Assembly (NCBI GenBank): GCA_021769965.1
Contig: JAETRU010000013.1
Span: forward strand, 1-62,889
Direction of reading: 5' to 3'
From: Eubacterium sp.
Lineage (GTDB): Bacteria; Bacillota; Clostridia; Peptostreptococcales; Anaerovoracaceae
DNA length: 62,889 nucleotides
Positions 7,935 to 16,346 of the stretch are shown here, in pieces. The first letter of the stretch is position 1. The number at the start of each line of letters is the position of its first letter. The notes beneath the pieces are model-generated. The model was given only the letters and a program-made list of their open reading frames with translations. It searched no databases and was not told where the DNA came from. The position numbers and the translations under genes were made by a program.

Positions 7935-8381
7935 TTACTTTTTTACCTCTGCCGCCTGACGGTGAGCGCGCTGACCGGGCCTGCAGTTCTGGCACAGGCC
8001 GTAGATCACGGAACCCCGGCACTGCAGGTCAAAACCGTGCTCCCTGTCGATATGCTCAGCGATCTCGTCCATGAAATGACAGTCCAGATGGATCACCGCT
8101 CCGCAGCTGACGCACTGCAGATGGAGATGGTCATCACAGCCCTGATCCGGTTCCACATACTGATAAGAGGCCTTCTCCCCTTTTTCACCTGCATACTTCA
8201 TCAGCTGCCCGTCCTTCTCCAGCTTATCCAGGTAGCGGTAAATGGTAGTCACGTTGACCGGACAGTCCAGATCATGCATATGGATGCCGATCTCCCGGAC
8301 GGTCACAGTCTTGTTCCTGTTTTCCTGGAGGAATTCCATGATCTTTGTTCTGCTGTTGGTCCTGTATCCCTGCTTCGTCAT
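7935..8381 (-). CDS. Fur family metal-dependent repressor
   Basis: A 148-residue protein with the winged-helix half (VNVTTIYRYLDKLEKDGQL, described by residues 38-56) and the C-terminal dimer domain. Zinc-site cysteine pairs CVSCG and CQNC are present, as is the HLHLQC regulatory-site strand. Subfamily (Fur, Zur, Mur) cannot be decided by eye. It is 14 bases downstream of the heavy-metal permease gene and is co-transcribed from the promoter at 9340, whose start region holds a TTGCA-rich palindrome that may be its own operator. Confidence 0.9.
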   Translation of the reverse strand: MTKQGYRTNSRTKIMEFLQENRNKTVTVREIGIHMHDLDCPVNVTTIYRYLDKLEKDGQLMKYAGEKGEKASYQYVEPDQGCDDHLHLQCVSCGAVIHLDCHFMDEIAEHIDREHGFDLQCRGSVIYGLCQNCRPGQRAHRQAAEVKK

Positions 8382-8395
8382 ATCCGCGCCTCCCG

Positions 8396-9247
8396 TCAGA
8401 AAGTAATACCGAGCACTTCGATAACCACGCCCCAGATCACGCTGCAGCCATAGAGCAGCGCCGCGATGGTCAGATTTTCCTTCAGATGGTGGTTTTCCTT
8501 AAACAGCACCAGCAGACCTACCCCTGCGCTGACCAGAAGGCCGCTCATCATAGATCCCGCCGTGATAATACCGTCCAGATACAATTGGGTAATGATCACC
8601 GACGCGGCGCAGTTAGGAATGAGGCCCACCAGTCCGGCAACTGCTTCTCCCAGCACCGGCACATTGGAGAACAAAGCTCTCAGACTGTCCTCACCGACAA
8701 AATAGATGGCAGATCCGATTACCAGGGAAATAACCAGGACGAAGAAAAACACCTTCAGCGTATGGGCTGCAGCCTCCAGCAGCACACTTCCCGCGCAGTG
8801 GCAGCACGCGTCATCCGGATGCTCGAAACTCTTAGGCGCTTTCTTTCTTCTCGCAAGCCATCCGAACAGAAATTCAACGGCAAAACCGCTGATCATGCCG
8901 ATAACGATCTTTGCTACCAGAATCGATACGATGGTCCTCATCCCTACCTTTTCGGAAATCAGGATCGGCAGCATCTCATCTGAAGTGGACATATAGACAG
9001 CGATCAGCGTTCCCAGAGTCACGACTCTGCCCATATAGAAATAGGATGCTGCGGCAGAAAACCCGCACTGCGGAAATGCGCCGATAATACCGCCCCATAA
9101 CGGTCCGAACTTTCCTGCTTTTCTGATCAGCCGCTGCGGTCTGTCGCTGGCCGCATGCTGCAGAATGCCCATGACCAGATAGGTCGCGAACAAAAATGGT
9201 ATCAGCTTTATGCTGTCTTTTAACGCGTCTAAGATAACGTCCGGCAT
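8396..9247 (-). CDS. Putative heavy-metal/manganese permease (ArsP_2-like)
   Basis: A 283-residue integral membrane protein with about eight to ten hydrophobic segments. Two inverted half-repeats each hold a Pro-x-Cys motif: GAFPQCGFSAAA (about residue 57) and LIPNCAASV (about 212), typical of the putative 10-TM heavy-metal exporter family. Between them a loop with DDACCHCAG offers three cysteines for metal. Its operon with a Fur-type regulator supports transport of a transition metal; which metal and direction are not shown. Confidence 0.75.
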   Translation of the reverse strand: MPDVILDALKDSIKLIPFLFATYLVMGILQHAASDRPQRLIRKAGKFGPLWGGIIGAFPQCGFSAAASYFYMGRVVTLGTLIAVYMSTSDEMLPILISEKVGMRTIVSILVAKIVIGMISGFAVEFLFGWLARRKKAPKSFEHPDDACCHCAGSVLLEAAAHTLKVFFFVLVISLVIGSAIYFVGEDSLRALFSNVPVLGEAVAGLVGLIPNCAASVIITQLYLDGIITAGSMMSGLLVSAGVGLLVLFKENHHLKENLTIAALLYGCSVIWGVVIEVLGITF

Positions 9248-9297
9248 AATTTCTCCCTTCCCTGTCTTCTCTGAATATGATCACCTGATTGCAAAAG

Positions 9298-9367
9298 AAA
9301 AATGCAACCAGTTTGAATTTGCAAATCAGTTGCATTTTTATTATACCACGGAAGAGAGATTTGTCAA
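9298..9367 (-). promoter_or_regulatory. Promoter and palindromic operator of the permease-fur operon
   Basis: Minus strand TTGACA (9367-9362), 16 bases, TATAAT (9345-9340). Immediately downstream, an 11-base perfect inverted repeat AAAAATGCAAC/GTTGCATTTTT (9298-9308, 9329-9339) encloses a second palindrome ATTTGCAAAT (9317-9326). A repressor here would block the start site; the Fur-like protein is the obvious candidate. Confidence 0.7.
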
Positions 9368-9373
9368 TCGTCT

Positions 9374-10567
9374 CTATTTCGTCATCTGTAAGATCTTATC
9401 TATAATAGCCGCAGCCACTTCTTCCTTGCCCATCAGCTCCAGCTGACTGACGTCATCCCGCGTGATCAGGGTGACCAGATTGGTATCTGTGCCGAAGCCT
9501 GCTCCCGCGTCCTTCAGATTGTTGGCTACGATCATATCGGCGCTCTTTTTTAACAACTTGGCTCTGGAGTTTTCCAGCATGTTCTCTGTCTCCATGGAAA
9601 ATCCGCACAGGAACAATCCGTCTCGTTTGTGCTCTCCCAGATATTTCAGAATATCCCGGGTCCGCTTCATTGCGATGGAAAGATCACCATCCTTTTTCTT
9701 TACCTTCTGATCGCTGACCTCAGCCGGGGTGTAGTCGCTGACTGCCGCCGCTTTGATGATGATATCCTGACTGTCCGCCCGCCCGGTGACGGCCGCAAAC
9801 ATGTCAGCAGCGCTTTCTACGTTGACGATATCCACGAACATGGGCGGCTCGGCTGTCGTCGCCGCTTTCACCAGCGTCACCTCCGCTCCGCGCAGCATGC
9901 ACTCCTTTGCTATGGCAAAACCCATCTTACCGCTGGAATGATTGGTGATAAACCGGACAGGATCCATGGCTTCCCGCGTCGCTCCGGCGGTCACCAGCAC
10001 CTTCTTTCCGATCATGTCTTTCTCCCGCGCGATCGTTCTCTCTATATAATGGAAGAGAACTTCCGGCTCCGGCATTTTACCGCTTCCTGTATCCCCGCAT
10101 GCCAGATAGCCGCTGGCAGGAGTAATGACTTCAATGCCATAGCTTTCCAGCCTTTTCATATTGTCCTGCGTAACGGGATTCTCATACATGGCTGTGTTCA
10201 TGGCTGGCGCGACCAGCTTAGGACACTTTGACGCCAGAAATGTGGTGGTAAGCATGTCGTCAGCCAGGCCGTGAGCCATCTTTGCCATCACATTAGCCGT
10301 CGCCGGAGCTGTCATGAAAACATCAGCCTTCTTTGCCAGCGCTACATGCTCCACGTTGTGCTGAAAGTTCCGGTCAAAGGTATCTACGATACATTTATTT
10401 CCTGTCAGCGTCTCAAAGGTGATGGGATTGATAAAGTTACAGGCGTGCTCTGTCATGATCACATGGACCTCCGCGCCTTCTTTGACCAGACGGCTGGCAA
10501 GAGACGCTGTCTTATACGCCGCGATACCGCCGCTGACACCTAAGAGAACGGTTTTGTTCTTCAACAT
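9374..10567 (-). CDS. coaBC: Phosphopantothenoylcysteine decarboxylase/synthetase
   Basis: The bifunctional coenzyme A biosynthesis enzyme, about 397 residues. N-terminal CoaC flavoprotein domain: GGIAAYKTASL, the catalytic His in HVALAKKAD and APAMNTAMYENP. C-terminal CoaB: GATREAMDPVRFITNHSSGKMG binds the 4'-phosphopantothenate/CTP, and KVKKKDG is the usual basic loop. The start at 10567 is chosen for AAGGAGAG seven bases upstream. It has a single-gene unit between the metal operon and a repeat-rich spacer. Confidence 0.95.
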   Translation of the reverse strand: MLKNKTVLLGVSGGIAAYKTASLASRLVKEGAEVHVIMTEHACNFINPITFETLTGNKCIVDTFDRNFQHNVEHVALAKKADVFMTAPATANVMAKMAHGLADDMLTTTFLASKCPKLVAPAMNTAMYENPVTQDNMKRLESYGIEVITPASGYLACGDTGSGKMPEPEVLFHYIERTIAREKDMIGKKVLVTAGATREAMDPVRFITNHSSGKMGFAIAKECMLRGAEVTLVKAATTAEPPMFVDIVNVESAADMFAAVTGRADSQDIIIKAAAVSDYTPAEVSDQKVKKKDGDLSIAMKRTRDILKYLGEHKRDGLFLCGFSMETENMLENSRAKLLKKSADMIVANNLKDAGAGFGTDTNLVTLITRDDVSQLELMGKEEVAAAIIDKILQMTK

Positions 10568-10704
10568 AATTCTCTCCTTCAGATGAAAATTTGATTGCAT
10601 TATTATCTATTCAGTATACGCTATCTTGCCTGGAAATACAAGACAAATCTGCCCTGCCGCATCGGGCAGGCTCATCCTCCGCGCACGCGGCTCTGCCGCA
10701 GCAG

Positions 10705-10995
10705 GAATTGGGCTAAAATCGCTTGTTCTGATCAAAAATCCCATCTTTTCGTCTATAACTTTGGGTAAAACTCTTCGAAATCGATCAAAAAACCCAATTT
10801 TGCTTCTTCAAATGGCTCGAAAATAGTTCTGATTCCATATGAATTGGGTTTTTCGCGGTAAATATTCAAAAAAAGCCCAACTCATTAGGGGTAAAATTGG
10901 GCTTTTTCTCCTTAAATCATTTTAAAAGCCCAATCCACGATCGTGGAAGTTGGGTTTTTCTTCTCCAGACGACTACAAAAACCCAATCCTGCTTT
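10705..10995. repeat. Cluster of ATTGGG(C/T)TTTTT repeats in both orientations
   Basis: At least eight copies or half-copies of ATTGGGYTTTTTC or its complement occur in under 300 bases: 10706, 10731, 10758, 10786, 10842, 10871, 10895, 10929, 10951 and 10979. Several pair into hairpins (10868-10912, 10923-10966) with T-rich arms on both strands. No ORF is convincing here. The array lies between the 5' ends region of coaBC and the 3' end of the dipeptidase gene. Confidence 0.75.
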
Positions 10996-11015
10996 TTGAG
11001 CTTCTCGTCATCCTG

Positions 11016-12260
11016 CTATTCACATGCCAGTTTCTCAATGGCGAGCCGATAAATCTCTCTGGCTTTTTCCAGATCTTCAATGAGAATACATTCATTTGGT
11101 TTGTGCTCTGTGCACTCTCTTCCCGGGAATACCGGTCCGAAGGCTACGATATTATCCATGGCTCTGGCGTAAGTGCCGCCGCCCATGACGGAAGCAGGGG
11201 TACTGTCACCTGTGACCTCCCGGTACGCTTCCATCAGCTTTTCGATCACCGGGCCGTGCTCATCCATGTAGACAGGCTTCATCCACATTTCCGACTCTAC
11301 GGAAGCTCCCCATTCTGCTGCTGCAGCCTTCATCGGGCGAAGAACATCCTCCTGCTCAAAGGTGACCGGATACCTGATGTCCACTTTCATCACAACTCTG
11401 TCATTTTCAATGGCGATTTTTCCAACGCTGAATGTGAGTTTACCGCTTGCTTCATCACAGAGACCTGCGCCGAATTTGCTGCCGTCCAGAGTCCATCCGA
11501 TTTTATCCATATAGAATTTAGCAAACGGACAATCCATCTCCGCAGCTTTTTCCATCAGCTTGGTAATGGCGTTCTCACCCTGCTCCGGCATACTTCCGTG
11601 AGCTGATTTTCCCTGTTCTTCGAGAACCGTTCCATCGCTGAGTACTGCTTTCGCATGGTCAGCCACCATATTTGCCGCCGTACCGCCGGAGATTTCTTTG
11701 AATCCTGATGCCGCCGCATCCATGGAAACCGACACCATCATGATGCCTTTCTCTCCATAGGTTGCCGGAAAATCCGCGTCAGGTGTAAAGCCAAAGGAAG
11801 GGATCTCCTCATGCTCCTTATAGTATTCCATATCGTCCCAGTCACCTTCTTCTTCCTGACAGCCGAAGATGAGACGGACTCTTTTATTGAGCGGCTTTCC
11901 CGCGTCCAGAATATCCTTCATGGCGTACATTGCCGCGACAGCAGGGCCTTTGTCATCCACAACGCCTCTTCCATATATGGCATCGCCTGCAACCTCCCCG
12001 CCAAAAGGATCGTGATCCCATCCGTTTCCCGGCGGTACCACATCCAGATGAGCCAGGATACCCATCAGTTCCTCACCCTGCCCGATTTCTGCGTATCCCA
12101 GAAAATCTCCTACTTTCTTCGTGCGGAATCCCAGATCACTGCAAAGCTGCAGAGCTTTTTCCAGCGCGTCATGCACCGCTTTTCCGTAAGGCATCCCCGG
12201 TTCAGCCGGAGCGCCTGTTACACTGGGGATCGCGACCAGTTGTTTTAATGCTTCGATCAT
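11016..12260 (-). CDS. M20 family (Sapep/PepV-like) dipeptidase
   Basis: A 414-residue metallopeptidase. Zinc-site landmarks: LAHLDVVPPG (His, Asp), RGVVDDKGP (bridging Asp), FGCQEEEGDWDD (catalytic Glu pair) and FTPDADFPATYGEKG, with a lid domain between about residues 180 and 290. Family members of this type are usually about 450-470 residues, so this is a short version. Cytosolic; cleaves dipeptides with an unblocked N-terminus. AATGGAGG precedes the start. It lies downstream of marR-yczE on the same strand. Confidence 0.88.
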   Translation of the reverse strand: MIEALKQLVAIPSVTGAPAEPGMPYGKAVHDALEKALQLCSDLGFRTKKVGDFLGYAEIGQGEELMGILAHLDVVPPGNGWDHDPFGGEVAGDAIYGRGVVDDKGPAVAAMYAMKDILDAGKPLNKRVRLIFGCQEEEGDWDDMEYYKEHEEIPSFGFTPDADFPATYGEKGIMMVSVSMDAAASGFKEISGGTAANMVADHAKAVLSDGTVLEEQGKSAHGSMPEQGENAITKLMEKAAEMDCPFAKFYMDKIGWTLDGSKFGAGLCDEASGKLTFSVGKIAIENDRVVMKVDIRYPVTFEQEDVLRPMKAAAAEWGASVESEMWMKPVYMDEHGPVIEKLMEAYREVTGDSTPASVMGGGTYARAMDNIVAFGPVFPGRECTEHKPNECILIEDLEKAREIYRLAIEKLACE

Positions 12261-12448
12261 CTTGCCTTTTCCTCCATTTCGACCTTATTTTTCTCTCGGT
12301 CTTCTGATATAAGTTTACTGTATTTCAAACTTATTTTAACATAAAGTTCCAGCATCCTCAAGGCTGATTGTGCTCCTTCGCACGCTTTGATCACCTCAAT
12401 ATGCTTAAGCTGCAGCGCTGCGGTGCGGGCATGTCTGTCTTCTGTCAA
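12257..12448 (-). CDS. Possible 63-residue linking ORF
   Basis: An ORF from a TTG codon overlaps the yczE stop by four bases (TTGA) and its own stop overlaps the dipeptidase start by four bases (ATGA). Double four-base overlaps suggest translational coupling, but the first half lacks a ribosome binding site and the second half has AT-rich third positions unlike its neighbours. No family recognised. Confidence 0.25.
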   Translation of the reverse strand: MTEDRHARTAALQLKHIEVIKACEGAQSALRMLELYVKISLKYSKLISEDREKNKVEMEEKAR

Positions 12449-13104
12449 TCAGCCGCCAACGCCCTGATCTTCTCGATCAAAGGAAAATGTCGGTTGACAA
12501 GATTGACAAATCTGCCTACAGCAAAAGCCGAGATCACCGTGCCGGCTCCGATGCCGTTGAGCCGTCCAAAAAACAGAAACGATAGAGCCGTCGACAGAAC
12601 CATCAAACTGACATCGAAACAGATCTTTACAGTGCCGAACCTGATTCCGGCAGTCCGTGCTATCGCCCTGACGATACCCTCCCCCGGCACAACGATGACA
12701 GCCGGAGCCACCTCGATGCTGACGCCGGCAGCAAGGATCATGCAGCCTGCCAGCAGACTTACCAGCCTCGCGAAAACAGATGCCGGATGAACACAGTCCA
12801 AAAGGACCATGCTGATGTCGATCAGCGCGCTGAACAGAAAAGTAGCTGCGATCTGCAGAAACTGAACAGGCCTGAAATCCCGCCGCAGTAAAACGATCTG
12901 TCCGAGAACAAACAGCATATTCAGAATGAAGGTAGTCACTCCGAAACTGAAAGCGGGAAACTGCAGACTCAGCACATAGGGTACACTGGAAATAGGAGAA
13001 GTGCCCAGCGCGCTTTTGGTGATGAAAACGATGCCGAAGGAATTGATCACAACTCCTGCAGTAAACCAGAAATAGCGGAGACAAATATTTTTCCGGTTCC
13101 TCAT
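12445..13104 (-). CDS. YczE/YitT-type membrane protein
   Basis: A 219-residue membrane protein with five to six hydrophobic segments; the start FGIVFITKSALGTSPISSVPYVLS (residues 23-46) is the typical YczE-family pattern, with a second glycine-rich strand GVSIEVAPAVIVVPGEG. Function is unknown for most members. It overlaps the marR gene by four bases and so is translated with it, suggesting a small-molecule response or export role. Confidence 0.75.
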   Translation of the reverse strand: MRNRKNICLRYFWFTAGVVINSFGIVFITKSALGTSPISSVPYVLSLQFPAFSFGVTTFILNMLFVLGQIVLLRRDFRPVQFLQIAATFLFSALIDISMVLLDCVHPASVFARLVSLLAGCMILAAGVSIEVAPAVIVVPGEGIVRAIARTAGIRFGTVKICFDVSLMVLSTALSFLFFGRLNGIGAGTVISAFAVGRFVNLVNRHFPLIEKIRALAAD

Positions 13105-13529
13105 ATAACATCTTCCTCCAGATTCCGGATGATCTGTTTCAGAGTCCGCAGAAACACCTCTCTGTCAGCCTGTGGGATCCCAGCCAGCGCCGCCTCGTCG
13201 ATCCTGATACAGGCAGCTTTGATCGTCTCCGCGACTTCCCGTCCCTTTCTTGTCATATAGATGTGCTGCGCCCGCCTGTCGCCGGCGCTTTCCTTTCTCA
13301 TGACCAGCCCCTGCTTCTCCATCCGGGCAAGCAGGCTGGTCATAGTAGATTTATCCAGAACACATCCCTGACAAATATCTCTGGCTATGCAGCCATCATT
13401 TTCGATCAGGTACTCCAGGATCTTAGGCTGTCCGGGATACAGGCCGTTTTCTGCAGCATTCTGCTGTACCCTGCGGTTGCTGTGATGAAAAGCTCTGAGC
13501 AGCATAAAGTGCAGTTCCTGGTCTAACAT
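13101..13529 (-). CDS. MarR family transcriptional regulator
   Basis: About 142 residues with a winged helix (CVLDKSTMTSLLARMEKQGLV, residues about 56-76, followed by the wing at RKESAGDRRAQHIYMT) and helical dimer arms. The start at 13529 is chosen for AAGGA seven bases upstream. Its promoter carries a 10-base perfect inverted repeat at -10, a probable operator, so autoregulation of marR-yczE is likely. Ligand unknown. Confidence 0.88.
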   Translation of the reverse strand: MLDQELHFMLLRAFHHSNRRVQQNAAENGLYPGQPKILEYLIENDGCIARDICQGCVLDKSTMTSLLARMEKQGLVMRKESAGDRRAQHIYMTRKGREVAETIKAACIRIDEAALAGIPQADREVFLRTLKQIIRNLEEDVI

Positions 13530-13560
13530 TTCTGATTCCTTCTTTCTTTCAAGCGTTCGC

Positions 13561-13612
13561 AATATAGTTTTAATTCAAACTATATTATACTTCTGTTAAT
13601 AGAAAAAGTCAA
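13561..13612 (-). promoter_or_regulatory. marR promoter with overlapping operator
   Basis: TTGACT (13612-13607), 17 bases, TATAAT (13589-13584) on the minus strand. AATATAGTTT/AAACTATATT (13561-13570 and 13577-13586, spacer 6) is a perfect inverted repeat overlapping the -10 box. Confidence 0.8.
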
Positions 13613-13664
13613 TCACGCTGTGTGTTCGGCAAGTTAATAAAAATCTCAATTAAGTCAGATCATC

Positions 13665-13707
13665 AAAAAACGCTCCAAAAACCTGATCAAGTCTTTGGAG
13701 CGTTTTT
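13665..13707. terminator. Bidirectional terminator after sigG
   Basis: AAAAAACGCTCCAAA pairs with TTTGGAGCGTTTTT. On the minus strand it ends the sigma factor cluster. The 175 bases between it and the sigG stop (13708-13884) hold no convincing gene; a 36-codon ORF there has no ribosome binding site. Confidence 0.85.
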
Positions 13708-13884
13708 AACAGAAAAAATTGGATCTGCCAGACAAAATCCGCCAATCGAAGGGCTAGGGCTTCATCTCGCCGTAGGTTTCTGCTGATCGAACTTTGCTCC
13801 CGCTCGTTCTCTCAGGAAACCCTGACGTTGGACCTACCTGCGATTCTTCCTTCTGCATGCGCATCGGAACAATCGGGTTAGGTC

Positions 13885-14655
13885 TCAAACATACTTTCTC
13901 ATATACTTCAGTGCGTTTTTCTCCAGTCTGGATACCTGGGCCTGGCTGATGGATATCTCCTCTGCCACTTCCATCTGCGTCTTTCCTTCGAAAAAGCGCA
14001 TCTGCAGAATATGCTTTTCACGGGGCGACAATTTGTTCATAGCTTCTGACAGAGAAATATTCTCGATCCACCGCTCGTCAGTATTCTTCGTATCCTGCAC
14101 CTGATCCATAACATAGACGGCGTCTCCGTCGTCGTGAAACAGAGGTTCAAAGAGGGATATCGGTTCCTGGATAGAATCCAGAGCCAGTACTACGTCTTCC
14201 CGCGGCACCTCTATTTCTTCCGCGATCTCAGTAATAGAAGGATCACGGGACAATGTATTCGCCAGCCGCTCTCTGGCCTGCAGCGCTTTATACGCGATAT
14301 CCCGGAGGGATCTGGACACCCGGATGCTGTTGTTATCCCGCAAATATCTGCGCACCTCTCCGATGATCATAGGTACCGCGTAAGTGGAAAACTTGACTCC
14401 GTGACTCAGATCAAAGTTATCAAGAGCCTTGATCAGCCCTATGCATCCCACCTGAAACAGGTCGTCGGGATTTTCTCCCCGTCCTGTGAATCTCTGGATC
14501 ACACTCAAAACCAGCCTCAGATTCCCCGTAATAAATTTTTCCCTTACATCCATATCTCCGGCTTTAATCGCCAGGAGCATCTCCTGCATCTCATAATCCT
14601 TGTAAACCGGAAGCTTCGCGGTATTTACACCGCAGATCTCTACTTTGTTCGCCAT
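13885..14655 (-). CDS. sigG: Sporulation sigma factor SigG
   Basis: A 256-residue sigma-70 family factor of normal length that directs late forespore transcription. Region 2 (ENPDDLFQVGCIGLIKALDNFD, seen around residues 63-84, and FSTYAVPMIIGEVRRYLRD), region 3 and region 4 (SPREKHILQMRFFEGKTQMEVAEEI, ending ISQAQVSRLEK) are intact. Its place directly after sigE is the usual clostridial and bacillar order. The N-terminal KVEICGVNTAKLPVYKD segment is the SigG signature involved in anti-sigma control. Confidence 0.95.
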   Translation of the reverse strand: MANKVEICGVNTAKLPVYKDYEMQEMLLAIKAGDMDVREKFITGNLRLVLSVIQRFTGRGENPDDLFQVGCIGLIKALDNFDLSHGVKFSTYAVPMIIGEVRRYLRDNNSIRVSRSLRDIAYKALQARERLANTLSRDPSITEIAEEIEVPREDVVLALDSIQEPISLFEPLFHDDGDAVYVMDQVQDTKNTDERWIENISLSEAMNKLSPREKHILQMRFFEGKTQMEVAEEISISQAQVSRLEKNALKYMRKYV

Positions 14656-14729
14656 ACTTCACACCAGCCTGTTCTATATAATTTCATATGTATAGGGTGT
14701 GTCTTCAGGCATAAAACATGTGAAACAAA

Positions 14730-15437
14730 TTATCCCAGCTTCTGGACTTCCCGCTGCAGCCGTTCGATGATCTTCTTCTCCAGGCGGGATATGTAGCTCT
14801 GCGAGATACCCATGGCGTCGGCCACTTCCTTCTGGGTCATCTCTTTTCCGTTTTTCAGGCCGAAACGCATATCCATGATCTGCTTCTCCCGCAGTGACAG
14901 TTTCCCCAGAGCCGTATACAGAAGCTTCCGGTTGACCTCCTCCTCCAGATGGGTGCTGACCACATCGTTTTCCGTCCCCAGTATATCAGACAGCAGCAAT
15001 TCGTTGCCGTCCCAGTCCACGTTCAGCGGTTCATCCAGAGATACTTCGCTCTTTCGCTTCACATCCCGGCGCAGATACATGAGGATCTCGTTTTCAATGC
15101 ATCTGGACGCGTAAGTCGCCAGTTTAATATTTTTCTCTACCTTAAAAGTATTGACAGCTTTGATCAATCCAATTGTGCCGATGGAGATCAGATCTTCCAC
15201 ATTTACCCCGGCGTTCTCAAACTTCTTCGCGATATACACCACCAGGCGGAGATTCCGCTCAATGAGTACCGATCTGGCTTCCTGACAGCCCGCCGCGTAG
15301 GATTCCAGCATTTCCCGTTCTTCCTCCCGGGAAAGAGGCGGCGGCAGTACATCACTGCCTCCGATATAAAATACGCTTTTTCTGCTCAGCCCGAAAGCTT
15401 CTGTCAAAAAATCTCTGAAATCACTGAACCTCAGCAT
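14730..15437 (-). CDS. sigE: Sporulation sigma factor SigE precursor
   Basis: About 235 residues. The start at 15437 (AAAGGGGG before ATG) gives an N-terminal pro-sequence of about 25 residues (up to [13 protein letters not shown]) that SpoIIGA removes to activate the mother-cell factor. Regions 2 ([22 protein letters not shown]) and 4 ([25 protein letters not shown]) are complete. It overlaps spoIIGA by 17 bases, so the protease and its substrate are made from one message. Confidence 0.95.
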   Translation of the reverse strand: MLRFSDFRDFLTEAFGLSRKSVFYIGGSDVLPPPLSREEEREMLESYAAGCQEARSVLIERNLRLVVYIAKKFENAGVNVEDLISIGTIGLIKAVNTFKVEKNIKLATYASRCIENEILMYLRRDVKRKSEVSLDEPLNVDWDGNELLLSDILGTENDVVSTHLEEEVNRKLLYTALGKLSLREKQIMDMRFGLKNGKEMTQKEVADAMGISQSYISRLEKKIIERLQREVQKLG

Positions 15438-16263
15438 ATATCCCCCTTTCCAGCATCTCCGCCGGCAGCAGGATCTGTTCCTCAGACTGCCCCGGCAGAA
15501 ACCGGCCGTCCCCCCAGACGGCCAGCACAGGCTGATCCACCTGTCTGCCCTCAAATATTATGTGATCCGCCCGCCATCCATCCAGCAGGCCGTGCTCTGT
15601 GCCGACTGCCCGATACGGTACCGCCGCGTAACGTGTATCCGCATCCGACAGACCATCGAGCATTTCCTCCATCAAAGTCTTTCCCACCAGCGCCACCGGC
15701 CTGCCGGACAAAGGCTCCCGCAGCAGATTGCCCGAATCGATAAAACCGGTCACTTTCCACGTCTTTCCGCCCATGGATACCGCCGCAGCCGTCAGCGTTC
15801 TGGACGCCTGCCGCTTTGTCCGGATCAAACTCACAGCAAGCTGCAGGAACAAAAGAGCGCAGACCGCCGCCGCGCTGACCGTCAGATAGGTAGCCCGCGG
15901 GAGATAGACCCCTGCCCCGCATACCGTGCCCTGCCATCCGAAAAAGAACAGGAGAGCCACCGCCGTACCGCCATAAAACACTGTCACGATGAGAAAGAGC
16001 GCCGCCAGAGCCGCCGTTTGCCGCAGTCCCTTCCAGTCAAAGGCAGAAACTGCCGCAGTCATCGCGAAGAGCAGTTTTGATCCGGCAGATACGATCCCCG
16101 GAAGAGACGCGAACATGGTGAAAGAAAACGCTCCGCAGAGCAGACCGCACAGTGTCAGCCGGAGCCTGCCGGCCGGACAACCTGCGATCTTTCCTGTAAA
16201 ATACGTTATGATCAGGCCCGATATAAAATTTTCCAGAAAAAGGTATTCACCGTAAATAACCAA
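15421..16263 (-). CDS. spoIIGA: Sigma-E processing peptidase SpoIIGA
   Basis: A 280-residue membrane-bound aspartic protease. Five hydrophobic segments occupy residues 1-150; the C-terminal half holds the pepsin-like active-site motif FIDSGNLL. It cleaves pro-SigE encoded immediately downstream. The start appears to be TTG at 16263 with GGAGGGGAG nine bases upstream; I see no better in-frame ATG. Confidence 0.92.
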   Translation of the reverse strand: MVIYGEYLFLENFISGLIITYFTGKIAGCPAGRLRLTLCGLLCGAFSFTMFASLPGIVSAGSKLLFAMTAAVSAFDWKGLRQTAALAALFLIVTVFYGGTAVALLFFFGWQGTVCGAGVYLPRATYLTVSAAAVCALLFLQLAVSLIRTKRQASRTLTAAAVSMGGKTWKVTGFIDSGNLLREPLSGRPVALVGKTLMEEMLDGLSDADTRYAAVPYRAVGTEHGLLDGWRADHIIFEGRQVDQPVLAVWGDGRFLPGQSEEQILLPAEMLERGIYAEVQ

Positions 16264-16327
16264 AACAAAAACTCCCCTCCAGCTGGTACTTAACAGTATA
16301 GCTAAAGGGGAGCCTGAAGTTTGTCAA
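16264..16327 (-). promoter_or_regulatory. spoIIG promoter with 21-base spacer, overlapping a terminator
   Basis: Minus strand TTGACA (16327-16322), 21 bases, TATACT (16300-16295). The overlong spacer resembles the Spo0A-activated spoIIG promoter of Bacillus; TGACAAA in the -35 region differs from a Spo0A box at one base. CTCCCCT/AGGGGAG (16312-16306, 16278-16272) followed by TTTTTGTTTT can form a terminator hairpin only in transcripts arriving from the abfD side. Confidence 0.65.
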
Positions 16328-16346
16328 AGCCTGTCGCGGACAAAAA

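Noticed and set aside
10600-11010. CRISPR-like array before the dipeptidase gene
   Set aside because: The repeats are short, occur in both orientations and at irregular spacing, with no unique spacers of constant length and no cas genes.
13747-13857. 36-codon minus-strand ORF between sigG and its terminator
   Set aside because: No ribosome binding site, no similarity to the ylmC-type gene often found after sigG, and low-complexity composition.
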